A program made the position numbers and the translations under genes. 64,000 nucleotides of DNA from Legionella adelaidensis. Lineage in GTDB: Bacteria; Pseudomonadota; Gammaproteobacteria; Legionellales; Legionellaceae. The DNA lies in contig NZ_LR134420.1 of the NCBI RefSeq assembly GCF_900637865.1, positions 62,001 to 126,000 on the forward strand. The letters are read 5' to 3'. The notes beneath the pieces are model-generated. The model had not been told where the DNA came from. It was given only the letters and a program-made list of their open reading frames with translations, and did no database searches. Positions 1-11,229 of the stretch are shown here, one piece after another (position 1 is the stretch's first letter; each line of letters starts with the position of its first letter).

Positions 1-2062
<2,062 letters not shown>

Positions 2063-2076
<14 letters not shown>

Positions 2077-2374
2077 TTTTTATCTCAACAGCCTTTACTG
2101 GCGATTCTAAAATCCACCCCACACCACAAAATTCTGCTAAAGCATGAATAGCAGCAGAAGCGCCTTCAATTCGTAAATCTTTTTTGAAAGTTTTACAGAT
2201 GCGTTTTGCTTCAATTAAAAAAGCAAGACCCGCACTATCACAATGATTAACATTGGTTAAATTACAAAAAATGGTGGCATTATCCTGCGCCCTGGCCAAT
2301 TTTTGCAAACGGACCGCGTCCTGCTGTACCGTATCAAACGTTAACTCAGCAGCAGGGGTAAATTGAATTTCCAT
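2063..2374 (-). CDS. mlaB: MlaB, STAS-domain subunit of the phospholipid ABC transporter
   Basis: A 103-residue STAS (anti-sigma-factor-antagonist-like) protein. In the Mla system MlaB binds the ATPase MlaF on the cytoplasmic side and is needed for complex stability and activity. The conserved loop reads NHCDSAGLAFL, with serine at the position corresponding to the conserved threonine of the E. coli loop (inferred alignment). The start codon shares a base with the mlaC stop (TAATG). Position in the mlaFEDCB order supports the name more than the weakly conserved sequence does. Confidence 0.88.
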
Positions 2375-2970
2375 TATGCAGCCTTTTTACGCATTTGATT
2401 AATCAGCTCGTCCATGCTTGAATTTTGCAGGATTTGACCAAATTGCGATCGGAAACTTTGTAACAAGCTGACCCCTTCAACGCTTAAATCATAAATTTTC
2501 CATTGGCCATTCTTAGAAACCAGGCTATAGCTTAAAGGAATATTTTGACCGTTGCTGCGGCTAATTACGCTATTTACTCGAATAAACTTCCCATTGGTTG
2601 CACCACGTAAAGGAAGAAATTTTACTTTTTCATCAGAATACTCCGCCAAGGGAGTCGAATACGTTCGTATAACCAGTTTGGTAAATTCTTGTGTAAATTC
2701 TTTCTTTTGAGCACTGGTAGCCTGGTTCCATGCTTGTCTTCCTAAAACAGAACGCGACATACCGGTTACGTCAACTACGGGTAATAAATACCGGGTAACG
2801 GCTTGGTGAATAATCGCGTGGTTATTTTTTAAATTTCCCTTGTTCTGATTTAAGGTATTAATAATTTGATTGGCAACATTTTCCAGCATAGGGACCGGAG
2901 AATCTTGCGCACAAAGAATGGTTGATACCCCTAGCGCCAAAGTGAGTAATAACGTTTTTAATGTTTTCAT
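2374..2970 (-). CDS. mlaC: MlaC, periplasmic phospholipid shuttle
   Basis: A 198-residue exported protein with a clear signal peptide (MKTLKTLLLTLALGVSTILC followed by AQ). MlaC/Ttg2D proteins carry phospholipids across the periplasm between the outer-membrane MlaA complex and the inner-membrane MlaFEDB transporter. The mature part has the family's mixed helix/strand pattern, with LGRQAWNQATSAQKKEFTQE near residues 75-95. The start at 2970 is chosen over a longer frame because it has an AAGGTG ribosome binding site and begins directly with the signal peptide. No mlaA is visible in the window. Confidence 0.92.
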   Translation of the reverse strand: MKTLKTLLLTLALGVSTILCAQDSPVPMLENVANQIINTLNQNKGNLKNNHAIIHQAVTRYLLPVVDVTGMSRSVLGRQAWNQATSAQKKEFTQEFTKLVIRTYSTPLAEYSDEKVKFLPLRGATNGKFIRVNSVISRSNGQNIPLSYSLVSKNGQWKIYDLSVEGVSLLQSFRSQFGQILQNSSMDELINQMRKKAA

Positions 2971-2991
2971 ATAGATGCACCTTTTCTGCAA

Positions 2992-3483
2992 TTATGATTT
3001 TTTATTAATATTAAATAAGAGTTGACCAATTAAATTTTCAAGAATCACTGCTTCCTGGGTCTTGGCAATAACATCCCCGCTACGCAAATAAGGATGCGCT
3101 TTACTTCCTTCATCGTCATCATCAAAACCCGGGACAATACTAATATAATTAGAACCTAACAAACCTTGGGTTAGAATGCGAGCACTAGCATCTTCATAGG
3201 GAATGGGCTTATCAGGACGCAAGGCCATAGTTACCTTGGCATTAAGGCTTCCCGGTTGCAATTCAATATTCGTTACTTCGCCAATTTTAACTCCAGCAAC
3301 CGTAACAGGAGCCCGTACCTTTAGCCCTCCTATATCAGTAAACTCCGCCGTAACTGAATAACTGTTTTTCGTAGAAGAAAAATCAGAGAAACCACTTACT
3401 TTAAAAACCATAACTGATAAAGCCAGTAAGCCTAGCAGCATAAACATTCCAACGCTAATATCTATATAACGCTGCTTTTTCAT
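2992..3483 (-). CDS. mlaD: MlaD, MCE-domain substrate-binding subunit
   Basis: A 163-residue inner-membrane-anchored protein: an N-terminal transmembrane segment (about residues 9-29) followed by one MCE domain (about 38-115, with FTDIGGLKVRAPVTVAGVKI). MlaD forms a hexameric ring on the periplasmic face of MlaE that passes phospholipids to or from MlaC. The ATG overlaps the mlaE stop as TAATG, which favours this start over a TTG two codons upstream. The length is usual for MlaD. Confidence 0.94.
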   Translation of the reverse strand: MKKQRYIDISVGMFMLLGLLALSVMVFKVSGFSDFSSTKNSYSVTAEFTDIGGLKVRAPVTVAGVKIGEVTNIELQPGSLNAKVTMALRPDKPIPYEDASARILTQGLLGSNYISIVPGFDDDDEGSKAHPYLRSGDVIAKTQEAVILENLIGQLLFNINKKS

Positions 3484-4265
3484 TACCAATCTCCAATCAT
3501 TACTGCTGTCAAAAGAAAATCAAATCCTAAAACTGCCAAGGAAGAATAAACCACCGTTTTAGTCGTAGCCTGGCTGATGCCTTCCGAGGTGGGTTTGCAT
3601 GAAAAACCTTGGAAAACAGCAATCCATAAGACTAAAAATGCAAAAACAACACTTTTTATGATGCCGCTTAAAACATCCATGCGAAAATCAACGGAAGCTT
3701 GCATGTTTGACCAAAAACTCCCTCCATCAATTCCTAACCACTCTACTCCAATAAAATATCCTCCGAAAACAGCAACAGCGGAAAAAATTAAAGCGAGCAG
3801 AGGCAAAGCAACGATACCCGCTAAAAAACGGGGAAAAATGATACGACCTAGTGGATCGACACCCATCATATCCATACTATCCAGTTGCTCCGTTGCCTTC
3901 ATAAGGCCAATTTCAGCGGTAAGTGCCGAACCGGCTCTGCCAGCAAATAGTAATGCGCTGATTACAGGCCCCAATTCGCGAGAAACACTGAGTGCAAGTA
4001 GCTGACCTAATTGCGTGGTGGCACCAAATTTATTAAGCGTATTAAAGCCTTGAAGGCCTACTACCATTCCTATAAAAAGTGCGGACACGACAATAATTAA
4101 ACAGGATAAAACGCCCACATAGTATAGCTGTGAACGAAAATCTGGCCATAAGCGGCGAAAATCCGGTTTTCTTAACAATACTTTTAGTAAAAAAACACCA
4201 GAATTTCCAATTCCTTGTAAAGAATTTAAGCCACGCAGTCCTAATTTGGCGATTGCCTCAAGCAT
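3483..4265 (-). CDS. mlaE: MlaE, phospholipid ABC transporter permease
   Basis: A 260-residue multi-spanning MlaE/Ttg2B permease. It shows the family hallmarks [20 protein letters not shown] and the [13 protein letters not shown] coupling region that contacts the ATPase. Two copies form the membrane core of the MlaFEDB complex, which maintains outer-membrane lipid asymmetry. Its start overlaps the end of mlaF by eight bases, and its stop overlaps mlaD. Confidence 0.95.
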   Translation of the reverse strand: MLEAIAKLGLRGLNSLQGIGNSGVFLLKVLLRKPDFRRLWPDFRSQLYYVGVLSCLIIVVSALFIGMVVGLQGFNTLNKFGATTQLGQLLALSVSRELGPVISALLFAGRAGSALTAEIGLMKATEQLDSMDMMGVDPLGRIIFPRFLAGIVALPLLALIFSAVAVFGGYFIGVEWLGIDGGSFWSNMQASVDFRMDVLSGIIKSVVFAFLVLWIAVFQGFSCKPTSEGISQATTKTVVYSSLAVLGFDFLLTAVMIGDW

Positions 4266-5055
4266 CTAATAACTCCTCTTGATAAGAACGGGCGGGGTAA
4301 TGGAAAGGAACTACACCATCAGCCTCTCCATGCATAAATTGTTTTACGAGTGGATTATCAGAGTGAATTAGTTCTTCAGGCGTTCCCTGCCCTATTACTT
4401 TCCCACCAGCAATTAAATAAATGTAGTCGGCAATAGACGTGGTTTCGTTTACATCATGCGAGACCACAATACTGGTGATTTCGAGTAATTGATTTAACCG
4501 TTTAATTAATTTAACTAATACACCTAAAGAAATGGGATCTTGCCCAGTAAAAGGCTCATCATACATCATAAGAGCGGGATCAAGCACAATACTTCTAGCC
4601 AATGCCACTCTTCTAGCCATACCCCCCGATAACTGGGCAGGCATTAAATCTGCAGCCCCTCTTAATCCCACCGCTTCCAACTTCATAAGTACAATATCTC
4701 TAAGTAAGGCTTCACTTAAAGAAGTGTGTTCACGCAAAGGGAAAGCGACATTGTCAAAAACAGACAGGTTAGTGAATAAAGCACTATTTTGAAAAAGAAG
4801 CCCCATTTTACGCCGAGCCTCATAGAGTGCTTTACGCGAAAGTGTGTGAATATTTTCCCCATCTACGCGTATCTCGCCCGCATTGGGGGTTAATAATGCT
4901 CCAATTAATCGTAAAAGCGTGGTTTTGCCGCTACCACTAGGTCCCATAATAGCAGTAATCTTTCCCCGTTTTACTGCAATATCAATTTCATTAAAAATCA
5001 ATCGATCTTGGTGAGCAAAGGAAAGCTTGGTGATTTCCACCAAATTGTCAGCCAT
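4258..5055 (-). CDS. mlaF: MlaF, phospholipid ABC transporter ATPase
   Basis: A 265-residue ABC ATPase and first gene of the mla operon. Walker A is GPSGSGKTT (about residues 39-47), the signature is [13 protein letters not shown], and Walker B is [12 protein letters not shown] with the switch histidine in VVSHDVNE. The GQDP element after Walker B is characteristic of MlaF/Ttg2A. It powers phospholipid movement between the inner membrane and MlaC. Its promoter should lie in the 272-base divergent gap shared with kdsD. Confidence 0.96.
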   Translation of the reverse strand: MADNLVEITKLSFAHQDRLIFNEIDIAVKRGKITAIMGPSGSGKTTLLRLIGALLTPNAGEIRVDGENIHTLSRKALYEARRKMGLLFQNSALFTNLSVFDNVAFPLREHTSLSEALLRDIVLMKLEAVGLRGAADLMPAQLSGGMARRVALARSIVLDPALMMYDEPFTGQDPISLGVLVKLIKRLNQLLEITSIVVSHDVNETTSIADYIYLIAGGKVIGQGTPEELIHSDNPLVKQFMHGEADGVVPFHYPARSYQEELLDA

Positions 5056-5260
5056 ACTTTTAATTCCGGAATTATTTAGACAATATTATACTCAAGAAAC
5101 GCTAAATTGCTATTAGTCATGGCTACTTCTCTTGTCCCCCTCGAGGCCGCATTTGCGTTGTCAATTTGGTGGTTATTTGTTTTTATGCAGGCGGGCGCAA
5201 AGACCCAACAAACCTTTCAAAAGGTCGCTCTTAAGCATTCGATATCAATCCCCATTTGAT

Positions 5261-5290
5261 TTGATAGTTAGACCCTACACCCCATACTAT
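5261..5290 (+). promoter_or_regulatory. candidate sigma-70 promoter of the kdsD-lpt operon
   Basis: TTGATA at 5261-5266 and TACTAT at 5285-5290 are separated by 18 bases and lie about 40 bases upstream of the kdsD start. This is the best sigma-70-like pair in the 5056-5327 divergent gap. The call rests on motif similarity only. The rest of the gap shows no RNA gene and no convincing ORF. Confidence 0.4.
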
Positions 5291-5327
5291 GTTAATATCT
5301 GCAAAATTTATTCAACTTACATAACCT

Positions 5328-6290
5328 ATGAACTTTTGCGAACTAGGTCTTGCTGTTATTGAAACCGAAGCACAAGCTGTTTTTGAATTAACGCAGCGTA
5401 TTGATCAGCGCTTTGATCAAGCTTGCAGGCTTTTATTGGCTTGCAAAGGGCGAATAGTTGTAACCGGTATGGGGAAATCTGGACATATTGGAGCTAAGAT
5501 TGCTTCCACTTTCGCAAGTACAGGTAGCCCTGCTTTCTTTATGCACCCCGGGGAAGCAAGCCACGGGGATTTGGGTATGATTACAAACCAGGACGCAGTG
5601 CTTGCCATTTCCAATTCAGGAACTACGCAAGAATTATTAATATTGCTGCCCATGTTAAAAAGGATGCAAATTCCTTTAATCAGTCTAACCGGCAACCCCG
5701 CGTCGCCTTTAGCCAAAGCAGCTGATGTTAATCTTGACCTGAGTATTCGCCAGGAAGCATGCCCTTTAGGCCTTGCACCAACTACGAGCACTACTGTATC
5801 GCTGGTCATGGGCGATGCTTTAGCGATTGGCTTATTACAAGCAAAAGGTTTTAGCGCCGATGACTTTGCTCTCACTCACCCTGCAGGTAACCTGGGCAAA
5901 CGTTTATTATTAAAAGTAGATGATCTGGCTCATAAAGGGGAAGAAATACCTGTTGTTAGTGAAAATGCTACTATCCGTGAAGCACTCATTGAAGTAACCG
6001 CAAAAAAATTAGGTATGACATGCGTTACCAATGAAAAAGGCCATTTGGTTGGTATTTATACGGATGGGGACGTAAGAAGAACGCTCAACCGTGAACTTGA
6101 CATTAATAACACGCAAATTAAAGAAGTAATGACACGTAATAGTCGCACTATTTCTTTTGGTTTATTGGCTGTAGAAGCATTAAGCTTAATGCAGCAACAT
6201 TGCATTACTTCCCTTATCGTTATTGATGAAAATAATTTCCCGCAAGGGGTCTTGCATTTACATGATCTACTACGAGCCGGGGTCATTTAA
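5328..6290 (+). CDS. kdsD: D-arabinose 5-phosphate isomerase
   Basis: Converts D-ribulose 5-phosphate to D-arabinose 5-phosphate, the first step of KDO synthesis for LPS. The 320-residue protein has an N-terminal SIS domain (VVTGMGKSGHIGAKIASTFAS, then HPGEASHGDLGM and ISNSGTTQE) and two C-terminal CBS domains, the last ending LHLHDLLRAGVI as in E. coli KdsD. It heads a plus-strand operon kdsD-kdsC-lptC-lptA-lptB, the order seen in enterobacteria. The yrbG antiporter gene that precedes kdsD in E. coli is absent. Confidence 0.96.
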   Translation: MNFCELGLAVIETEAQAVFELTQRIDQRFDQACRLLLACKGRIVVTGMGKSGHIGAKIASTFASTGSPAFFMHPGEASHGDLGMITNQDAVLAISNSGTTQELLILLPMLKRMQIPLISLTGNPASPLAKAADVNLDLSIRQEACPLGLAPTTSTTVSLVMGDALAIGLLQAKGFSADDFALTHPAGNLGKRLLLKVDDLAHKGEEIPVVSENATIREALIEVTAKKLGMTCVTNEKGHLVGIYTDGDVRRTLNRELDINNTQIKEVMTRNSRTISFGLLAVEALSLMQQHCITSLIVIDENNFPQGVLHLHDLLRAGVI

Positions 6291-6302
6291 CCTAGGAAAA
6301 CC

Positions 6303-6830
6303 ATGAAAGAGTTGATTGAAAAAGCAAAAAAAATTAAATGTTTAATTTGTGATGTAGACGGCGTTTTAACCGACGGACTTTTGTTTATTGATAATTTTGG
6401 TAATGAATTAAAAGCTTTTCACGTGCTAGATGGCATGGGCCTAAAGCTTTTGATGGCTGCAGGGATAGAAGTAGCTGTCATTACCACTTCCAAAAACGCC
6501 GTCATTGAGCATCGTATGCAGCAATTAGGGATTGAAAATTATTTTAAAGGCCAAGTAGATAAGCAAGAAGCTTTTGCCAAAATCAAAGCAAAATTAGGAT
6601 TTGCAAATGAAGAAATAGCTTATGTGGGTGATGATCTGCCTGATCTACCTATTATTCAGCAAGTAGGTTTAGGTATTGCGGTGGCAAATGCGGTTTATCA
6701 AGTGAAAGAGTTTGCCGTTTGGCACACAGAACAACAAGGCGGCCGTGGTGCCGTTCGGGAAGTTTGTGATTTTATATTAAACGCCCAAAACAAATGGGAT
6801 TTAGCATTAACAGGATATTTTAGCCAATGA
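6303..6830 (+). CDS. kdsC: KDO-8-phosphate phosphatase
   Basis: A 175-residue HAD-superfamily phosphatase that removes the phosphate from KDO 8-phosphate. Motif I is CDVDGVLTDG with nucleophile and acid aspartates near residues 19 and 21; motif II is the threonine of VAVITTSK; motif IV is YVGDDLPDLP. The cap-less small size fits the tetrameric KdsC family. It starts 13 bases after kdsD and overlaps lptC by four bases (ATGA). Confidence 0.96.
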   Translation: MKELIEKAKKIKCLICDVDGVLTDGLLFIDNFGNELKAFHVLDGMGLKLLMAAGIEVAVITTSKNAVIEHRMQQLGIENYFKGQVDKQEAFAKIKAKLGFANEEIAYVGDDLPDLPIIQQVGLGIAVANAVYQVKEFAVWHTEQQGGRGAVREVCDFILNAQNKWDLALTGYFSQ

Positions 6831-7402
6831 ACGCCGGCAGCAAACAAGCAGTTTGGATTTTCATCGCACTAATAGCGCTTGCTTGCTCAGGCTGGTATTT
6901 TGCCAGCTCTCCCATACAAATTACGTTAGATAATCAAACCTTAGCAAATACTATCGATTCTACGGCTACTCATCTAACAGTAAAGCAGTTTAATGCGGAG
7001 GGAAAACTCGCCAGTTTGTTGCAAACCCCCCAAATGGATCATATTCCAAATGAAAACACACATTTACTGGCAGCCCCTTTTATTAAAATAAATCAAATTA
7101 ATAAACCCGCCTGGGAAGTACAATCAAAACAGGCCATTTCAAAAGAGGGCGGTCAATTAATAACTTTTGAAAAGGATGTCATTATTCACCAAAAGAGCGC
7201 AGAACAGACAGCAGAGAGTACCCTAAAAACCGAATTATTATTTTATCAACCAAAAACCAAACTTGCGTGGACACATGCCAAAGTGTTCTTTGAGCAAATG
7301 GGGAACATCGTTGAATCAAAAGGTATGAAAGCATATTTGGAAGAAAAACACATACAGTTATTAAGCGAAGCCCGAGCAACTTATGTTCCAAAACAAGGTT
7401 AA
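6827..7402 (+). CDS. lptC: LptC, LPS export periplasmic bridge component
   Basis: A 191-residue bitopic protein with one N-terminal transmembrane helix (about residues 9-27) and a periplasmic beta-jellyroll. LptC docks on the LptB2FG transporter and hands LPS to LptA. Sequence identity in this family is low, so the name relies on topology, length and its place between kdsC and lptA. Both ends overlap neighbouring genes. Confidence 0.9.
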   Translation: MNAGSKQAVWIFIALIALACSGWYFASSPIQITLDNQTLANTIDSTATHLTVKQFNAEGKLASLLQTPQMDHIPNENTHLLAAPFIKINQINKPAWEVQSKQAISKEGGQLITFEKDVIIHQKSAEQTAESTLKTELLFYQPKTKLAWTHAKVFFEQMGNIVESKGMKAYLEEKHIQLLSEARATYVPKQG

Positions 7403-7892
7403 TTGTTTTTTTGTAATAATAATAGTATTACTAAGCGGTAATTGCTTTGCTTTACCTGAAGATAAAAATGAAGTAATTAACCTACGGGCAGATTCTGCCG
7501 ATTTAAATCAACAAACTCACAATGGTAAATACATAGGGAATGTTGAATTTGACCAAGGTTCTAGCCACCTTCGGGCTGCAGAGGCCATCACCAAAGCAAA
7601 TGAAAAAAACGAATTAATAAAAGCAATTGCCAAGGGAAGTAAAAAAGAGCAAGCTCATTACTGGGCGTTAACCGCACCAGATAAACCCCCATTACATGCT
7701 TATGCTGATAAAATAACATACTTTCCTGAGCGCCATATTATCGAATTGATAGGCAATGCCCGGGTTGAGCAAGGAACCGATTCTTTTTCTGCCCCTAAAA
7801 TAATCTATGATACGGAGCATGAACACGTTGTAACCGAGAGCGATGGAAAAAAAAGAACAGTAATCATTTTTCATCCTGAGAAAAAAGCATGA
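7383..7892 (+). CDS. lptA: LptA, periplasmic LPS transport protein
   Basis: A 169-residue exported protein with signal peptide (about residues 1-23, ending NCFA) and an OstA/LptA jellyroll: [14 protein letters not shown], then [16 protein letters not shown] and [21 protein letters not shown]. LptA oligomers form the bridge that carries LPS from LptC to LptD. The start lies 20 bases inside lptC, an unusually deep overlap but the only start that gives a complete signal peptide. Confidence 0.93.
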   Translation: MFQNKVNCFFVIIIVLLSGNCFALPEDKNEVINLRADSADLNQQTHNGKYIGNVEFDQGSSHLRAAEAITKANEKNELIKAIAKGSKKEQAHYWALTAPDKPPLHAYADKITYFPERHIIELIGNARVEQGTDSFSAPKIIYDTEHEHVVTESDGKKRTVIIFHPEKKA

Positions 7893-8614
7893 ATGAATTA
7901 GTAGCACTTAATTTAAAAAAATCTTTTAAAACCCGTACAGTAGTAAACGGTGTCAGTATTAAAATAAACCAAGGCGAATGTATCGGTTTACTAGGTCCCA
8001 ATGGCGCGGGCAAAACTACCTGTTTTTACATGATTGTAGGTTTGCAGTCTTGCGACGAGGGCCAAATCCTCTTTAATCACAAGGATATTACCAAAACGGC
8101 CATGCACCAAAGAGCGCGACTGGGCATTGGATATCTTCCACAAGAAGCCTCTATCTTTCGAAAATTATCTGTGGCTGACAATATAATGGCCATCCTGGAG
8201 CTTCGTAAAGATTTGAATAAAACACAGCGTAAACAACGACTTGACCAACTCTTGCAAGAATTCAATCTTACCCATCTCTACAGCAATTTGGGCATGAGTT
8301 TATCAGGGGGAGAGCGCCGGCGGGTTGAAATTGCGAGGGCTTTAGCGATTGAACCTGCTTTTATATTATTAGACGAGCCTTTTGCGGGAGTGGACCCCAT
8401 TTCAGTATTAGACATAAAAAATATTATTTCTCATTTATGTAAGAAAAATATTGGGGTTTTAATTACTGATCACAACGTACGCGAAACTTTAGATATTTGT
8501 GAACGTGGCTATATTGTTAGCCAGGGAAAAATCCTTTGTGAAGGTACTCCTACAGAAATCCTTAACAATCAGCAAGTACGTGCAGTTTATTTAGGAGAAG
8601 AGTTCACACTCTAA
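7889..8614 (+). CDS. lptB: LptB, LPS export ABC ATPase
   Basis: A 241-residue ABC ATPase: Walker [10 protein letters not shown], signature [15 protein letters not shown], Walker [14 protein letters not shown] and switch histidine in [10 protein letters not shown]. The [11 protein letters not shown] and FAGVDP wording is typical of LptB. A dimer drives LPS extraction by LptFG. In E. coli lptB is followed by rpoN and hpf; here the next gene, nine bases on, is trpG. Confidence 0.96.
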   Translation: MNELVALNLKKSFKTRTVVNGVSIKINQGECIGLLGPNGAGKTTCFYMIVGLQSCDEGQILFNHKDITKTAMHQRARLGIGYLPQEASIFRKLSVADNIMAILELRKDLNKTQRKQRLDQLLQEFNLTHLYSNLGMSLSGGERRRVEIARALAIEPAFILLDEPFAGVDPISVLDIKNIISHLCKKNIGVLITDHNVRETLDICERGYIVSQGKILCEGTPTEILNNQQVRAVYLGEEFTL

Positions 8615-8622
8615 ATAGATAG

Positions 8623-9201
8623 ATGATTTTAATCATTGATAATTATGACTCCTTTACATACAACCTCGTGCAATATTTTCGTTGTTTGCAGCAAGAAGTA
8701 GTAGTGCATCTAAATGACCAAATTACTATTGAGCAAATCGAAAGCTTGAATCCCAACTCTTTAGTTATTTCACCAGGCCCTAATGCTCCTGATGATGCTG
8801 GTATTTCTTTAGCTGCAATTACCCATTTTTATAAAAAAATTCCCATTCTTGGCATTTGCCTGGGTCATCAAGCCATTGCCCAAGCTTTTGGCGCCAGCAT
8901 TGTTTCGGCAAAGGAAATCATGCATGGGAAAACCTCTGCTATAGAGCATAATAACCAAGGGTTATTTCACACGCTTCCGCAACATTTTCAAGTAACCCGT
9001 TATCATTCTTTAGCCATAGAACCGCAGAGCCTCCCTCCTGATTTGCGCGTTGATGCCTGGTCCAAAGAAACAATTATGGCAATATCCCATCGAAGCCTGC
9101 CTGTATTTGGGCTACAATTTCATCCCGAAGCTATATTAACGGAACATGGGATGGACGTGTTATCGCATTTTTTAAGTTATCAATATGAAAGAAGTGTTTG
9201 A
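8623..9201 (+). CDS. trpG: Anthranilate synthase component II (glutamine amidotransferase)
   Basis: A 192-residue class I glutamine amidotransferase that supplies ammonia to anthranilate synthase component I. The nucleophile elbow is GICLGHQ and the His-Glu pair is FHPEAIL; the start MILIIDNYDSFTYNLVQ is the TrpG/PabA signature. Linkage to trpD and trpC favours TrpG, but the family often serves TrpE and PabB alike. No trpE or pabB is in the window. It overlaps trpD by 17 bases. Confidence 0.93.
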   Translation: MILIIDNYDSFTYNLVQYFRCLQQEVVVHLNDQITIEQIESLNPNSLVISPGPNAPDDAGISLAAITHFYKKIPILGICLGHQAIAQAFGASIVSAKEIMHGKTSAIEHNNQGLFHTLPQHFQVTRYHSLAIEPQSLPPDLRVDAWSKETIMAISHRSLPVFGLQFHPEAILTEHGMDVLSHFLSYQYERSV

Positions 9202-10189
9202 AAAACTACTCACTAAAAATAATTTAACTTCTGTCGAAATGAGTACAGTGATGCAGTCCTGTATGGAGGGAAAATTAACCGACGTACAAATCGGGGCGTT
9301 TTTAGCTTTAATGCGTATGAAGGGGGAATCAGTTGAGGAGCTAGCCGCAGCAGCAAAAGTAATGAAAGCCAATGCGCGTTGTGTGGATTTAGGCCCCTCT
9401 CTTATTGACATTGTGGGTACAGGTGGTGATGGTAAAAATACTTTTAACGTTTCTACTATTAGTAGTTTTGTAGTTGCCGCTAGTGGCGCAAAAGTCGCGA
9501 AACACGGCAATCTGTCGGTATCTAGTCGCAGTGGAAGCGCTGATTTTCTATTACAAGCAGGTTTTAAATTAGATTTGACAGATGACCAGTTAAAGCAGTG
9601 TATTAATTATTGTGGCATTACTTTTTTATTTGCACCACAATTTCATCCTGCCATGCGCTTTGCTAAAAAAGCCCGCCAGGAACTTGGAGTTCGCACTTTC
9701 TTTAATTTATTGGGACCATTAGTTAACCCTGCTCAAGCTAGAAAGCAAGTTATTGGCGTATTCTCTTCTAAATGGCAAGAACCTATTGCAAAAGTTCTCG
9801 GCCATTTAGGCAGTGAACGGGCCTGTGTTATTCATTCTCATGATGGCCTAGACGAAATTAGCATAGCCGACAAAACATCTATTTATGAATTGAATAATGG
9901 TGAAGTGAATCAATGGACGCTTGACCCTAGAGACTATGATTGTATGCATACCTCCCTAGAAGAAATTATCGTAGAATCTCCTACCCAAAGTTTAAATATA
10001 GCAAAAGCAGTGCTCAATGGTGAAAAAGGAGCAGCACGTGATATAGTGTTGCTAAATAGCGCCCTGGCGATTTATTGTTTTAATACCCATAGTTTTGAAG
10101 AAGCTTTCCTGCTTGCCCAAAAAGCTCTTGATGGTGGTGAAGCTTTTAATCGTTTTCAGACTTTGCGTGATTTTTCCAACGAGTGTTAA
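9185..10189 (+). CDS. trpD: Anthranilate phosphoribosyltransferase
   Basis: Transfers phosphoribose from PRPP to anthranilate, the second step of tryptophan synthesis. The 334-residue protein has the family's PRPP motif GTGGDGKNTFNVST, the KHGNLSVSSRSGSAD anthranilate-binding segment and RTFFNLLGPLVNP. It starts inside trpG and abuts trpC (TAAATG), so trpGDC are translationally linked. Confidence 0.96.
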   Translation: MKEVFEKLLTKNNLTSVEMSTVMQSCMEGKLTDVQIGAFLALMRMKGESVEELAAAAKVMKANARCVDLGPSLIDIVGTGGDGKNTFNVSTISSFVVAASGAKVAKHGNLSVSSRSGSADFLLQAGFKLDLTDDQLKQCINYCGITFLFAPQFHPAMRFAKKARQELGVRTFFNLLGPLVNPAQARKQVIGVFSSKWQEPIAKVLGHLGSERACVIHSHDGLDEISIADKTSIYELNNGEVNQWTLDPRDYDCMHTSLEEIIVESPTQSLNIAKAVLNGEKGAARDIVLLNSALAIYCFNTHSFEEAFLLAQKALDGGEAFNRFQTLRDFSNEC

Positions 10190-10954
10190 ATGAATAGTAT
10201 TCTTTCTCGCATTACAGAAATTAAACAACAAGAAGTTGCAGAAGCAAAAAAAAATGCCCCTCTTTCTTCGTTAGTGCTTAATAGACCTTTAAAGGATTTC
10301 ATAGAACCCTTACGCACCGAAAAGGTAGCTATTATTACTGAAATAAAAAAAGCCTCTCCTAGTAAAGGTATTATTCGTGAAGATTTTGACGTAACCCGTA
10401 TCGCGCAAACTTATGCTCAAAATGGAGCAAGCTGTCTTTCTGTATTAACAGATATACAATTTTTCCAAGGCCACCCAGGAAATCTTGCTATCGCTAAAAG
10501 TGCCTGTGATTTACCTGTTTTACGCAAAGATTTTATTATTGATCCCTACCAAATTTATGAAAGCCGGCATTTAGGCGCCGATTGCATACTGCTTATTGCA
10601 GCAATTTTAGATAAGCACCAATTAGAAGATTATTGCCAATTAGCACAAGAATTAGGAATGGCCGTACTAGTTGAAACCCACGATCAGCAAGAAGTAGAGT
10701 TAGCGGTTGCCCTTCCCACTCCATTAATTGGAATCAATAATCGTAATTTACATACATTTAAAACCGATCTAAATCTCAGTTTAGAATTAAAACAACACAT
10801 ACCCAACGATAAAATTGTTATTAGTGAAAGCGGCATAAACTCAAGACAAGACATTTTAAACCTTTACCATTCAGGAATAAGTAAATTTCTAATAGGCGAA
10901 AGTCTCATGCGAGAACCCGATATAGGCAAAGCCCTATTAAACCTATTGCAGTGA
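10190..10954 (+). CDS. trpC: Indole-3-glycerol phosphate synthase
   Basis: A 254-residue TIM-barrel enzyme closing the indole ring of indole-3-glycerol phosphate. Diagnostic stretches are [46 protein letters not shown] and VISESGI. It is a monofunctional IGPS, without the TrpF domain fused in E. coli. It ends the trpGDC block; trpE, trpF, trpB and trpA must lie elsewhere. Confidence 0.96.
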   Translation: MNSILSRITEIKQQEVAEAKKNAPLSSLVLNRPLKDFIEPLRTEKVAIITEIKKASPSKGIIREDFDVTRIAQTYAQNGASCLSVLTDIQFFQGHPGNLAIAKSACDLPVLRKDFIIDPYQIYESRHLGADCILLIAAILDKHQLEDYCQLAQELGMAVLVETHDQQEVELAVALPTPLIGINNRNLHTFKTDLNLSLELKQHIPNDKIVISESGINSRQDILNLYHSGISKFLIGESLMREPDIGKALLNLLQ

Positions 10955-11040
10955 CCAAACCAACATTTTGAGCTCCGAACCACCTGAATTTCAGCCTTCC
11001 GGCCCCTGATACGGGTATTTACCCACTCTTTTAGAAAAAT

Positions 11041-11158
11041 GACTTACGCAAAACCTCGAGGTCAGGGAAAAAATTGATTTTAATGAGGGAGTGTAGATTA
11101 CCTAAGTGACTGAATTAAAATAAATTTTTAACAAAGCGATCGACGTTTTACGTAAGCC
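11041..11158. repeat. candidate small inverted-repeat element (MITE-like)
   Basis: A 118-base segment bounded by imperfect terminal inverted repeats: GACTTACGCAAAACCTCGAG at the left, and, read from the right end on the other strand, GGCTTACGTAAAACGTCGAT. The arms agree at 16 of 20 positions. The interior is AT-rich and non-coding. No target-site duplication is obvious. It occupies much of the 275-base gap between trpC and glsA, which holds nothing else recognised. It could be a MITE or a degenerate IS remnant; no second copy is seen in the window. Confidence 0.4.
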
Positions 11159-11229
11159 CTGAGAAATTTACATTTGTTCCTTTGTGCTAAATTAAGCATA
11201 ATACCCAATTATTTAATAGTTAGAATTTT

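Noticed and set aside
3577-4005. 142-residue plus-strand ORF opposite mlaE
   Set aside because: Antisense shadow of a conserved membrane protein gene.
5119-5259. 46-codon plus-strand ORF (MATSLVPLEAAFALS...) between mlaF and kdsD
   Set aside because: No ribosome binding site, no recognisable homology, and another frame is equally open; the kdsD promoter candidate lies directly downstream.
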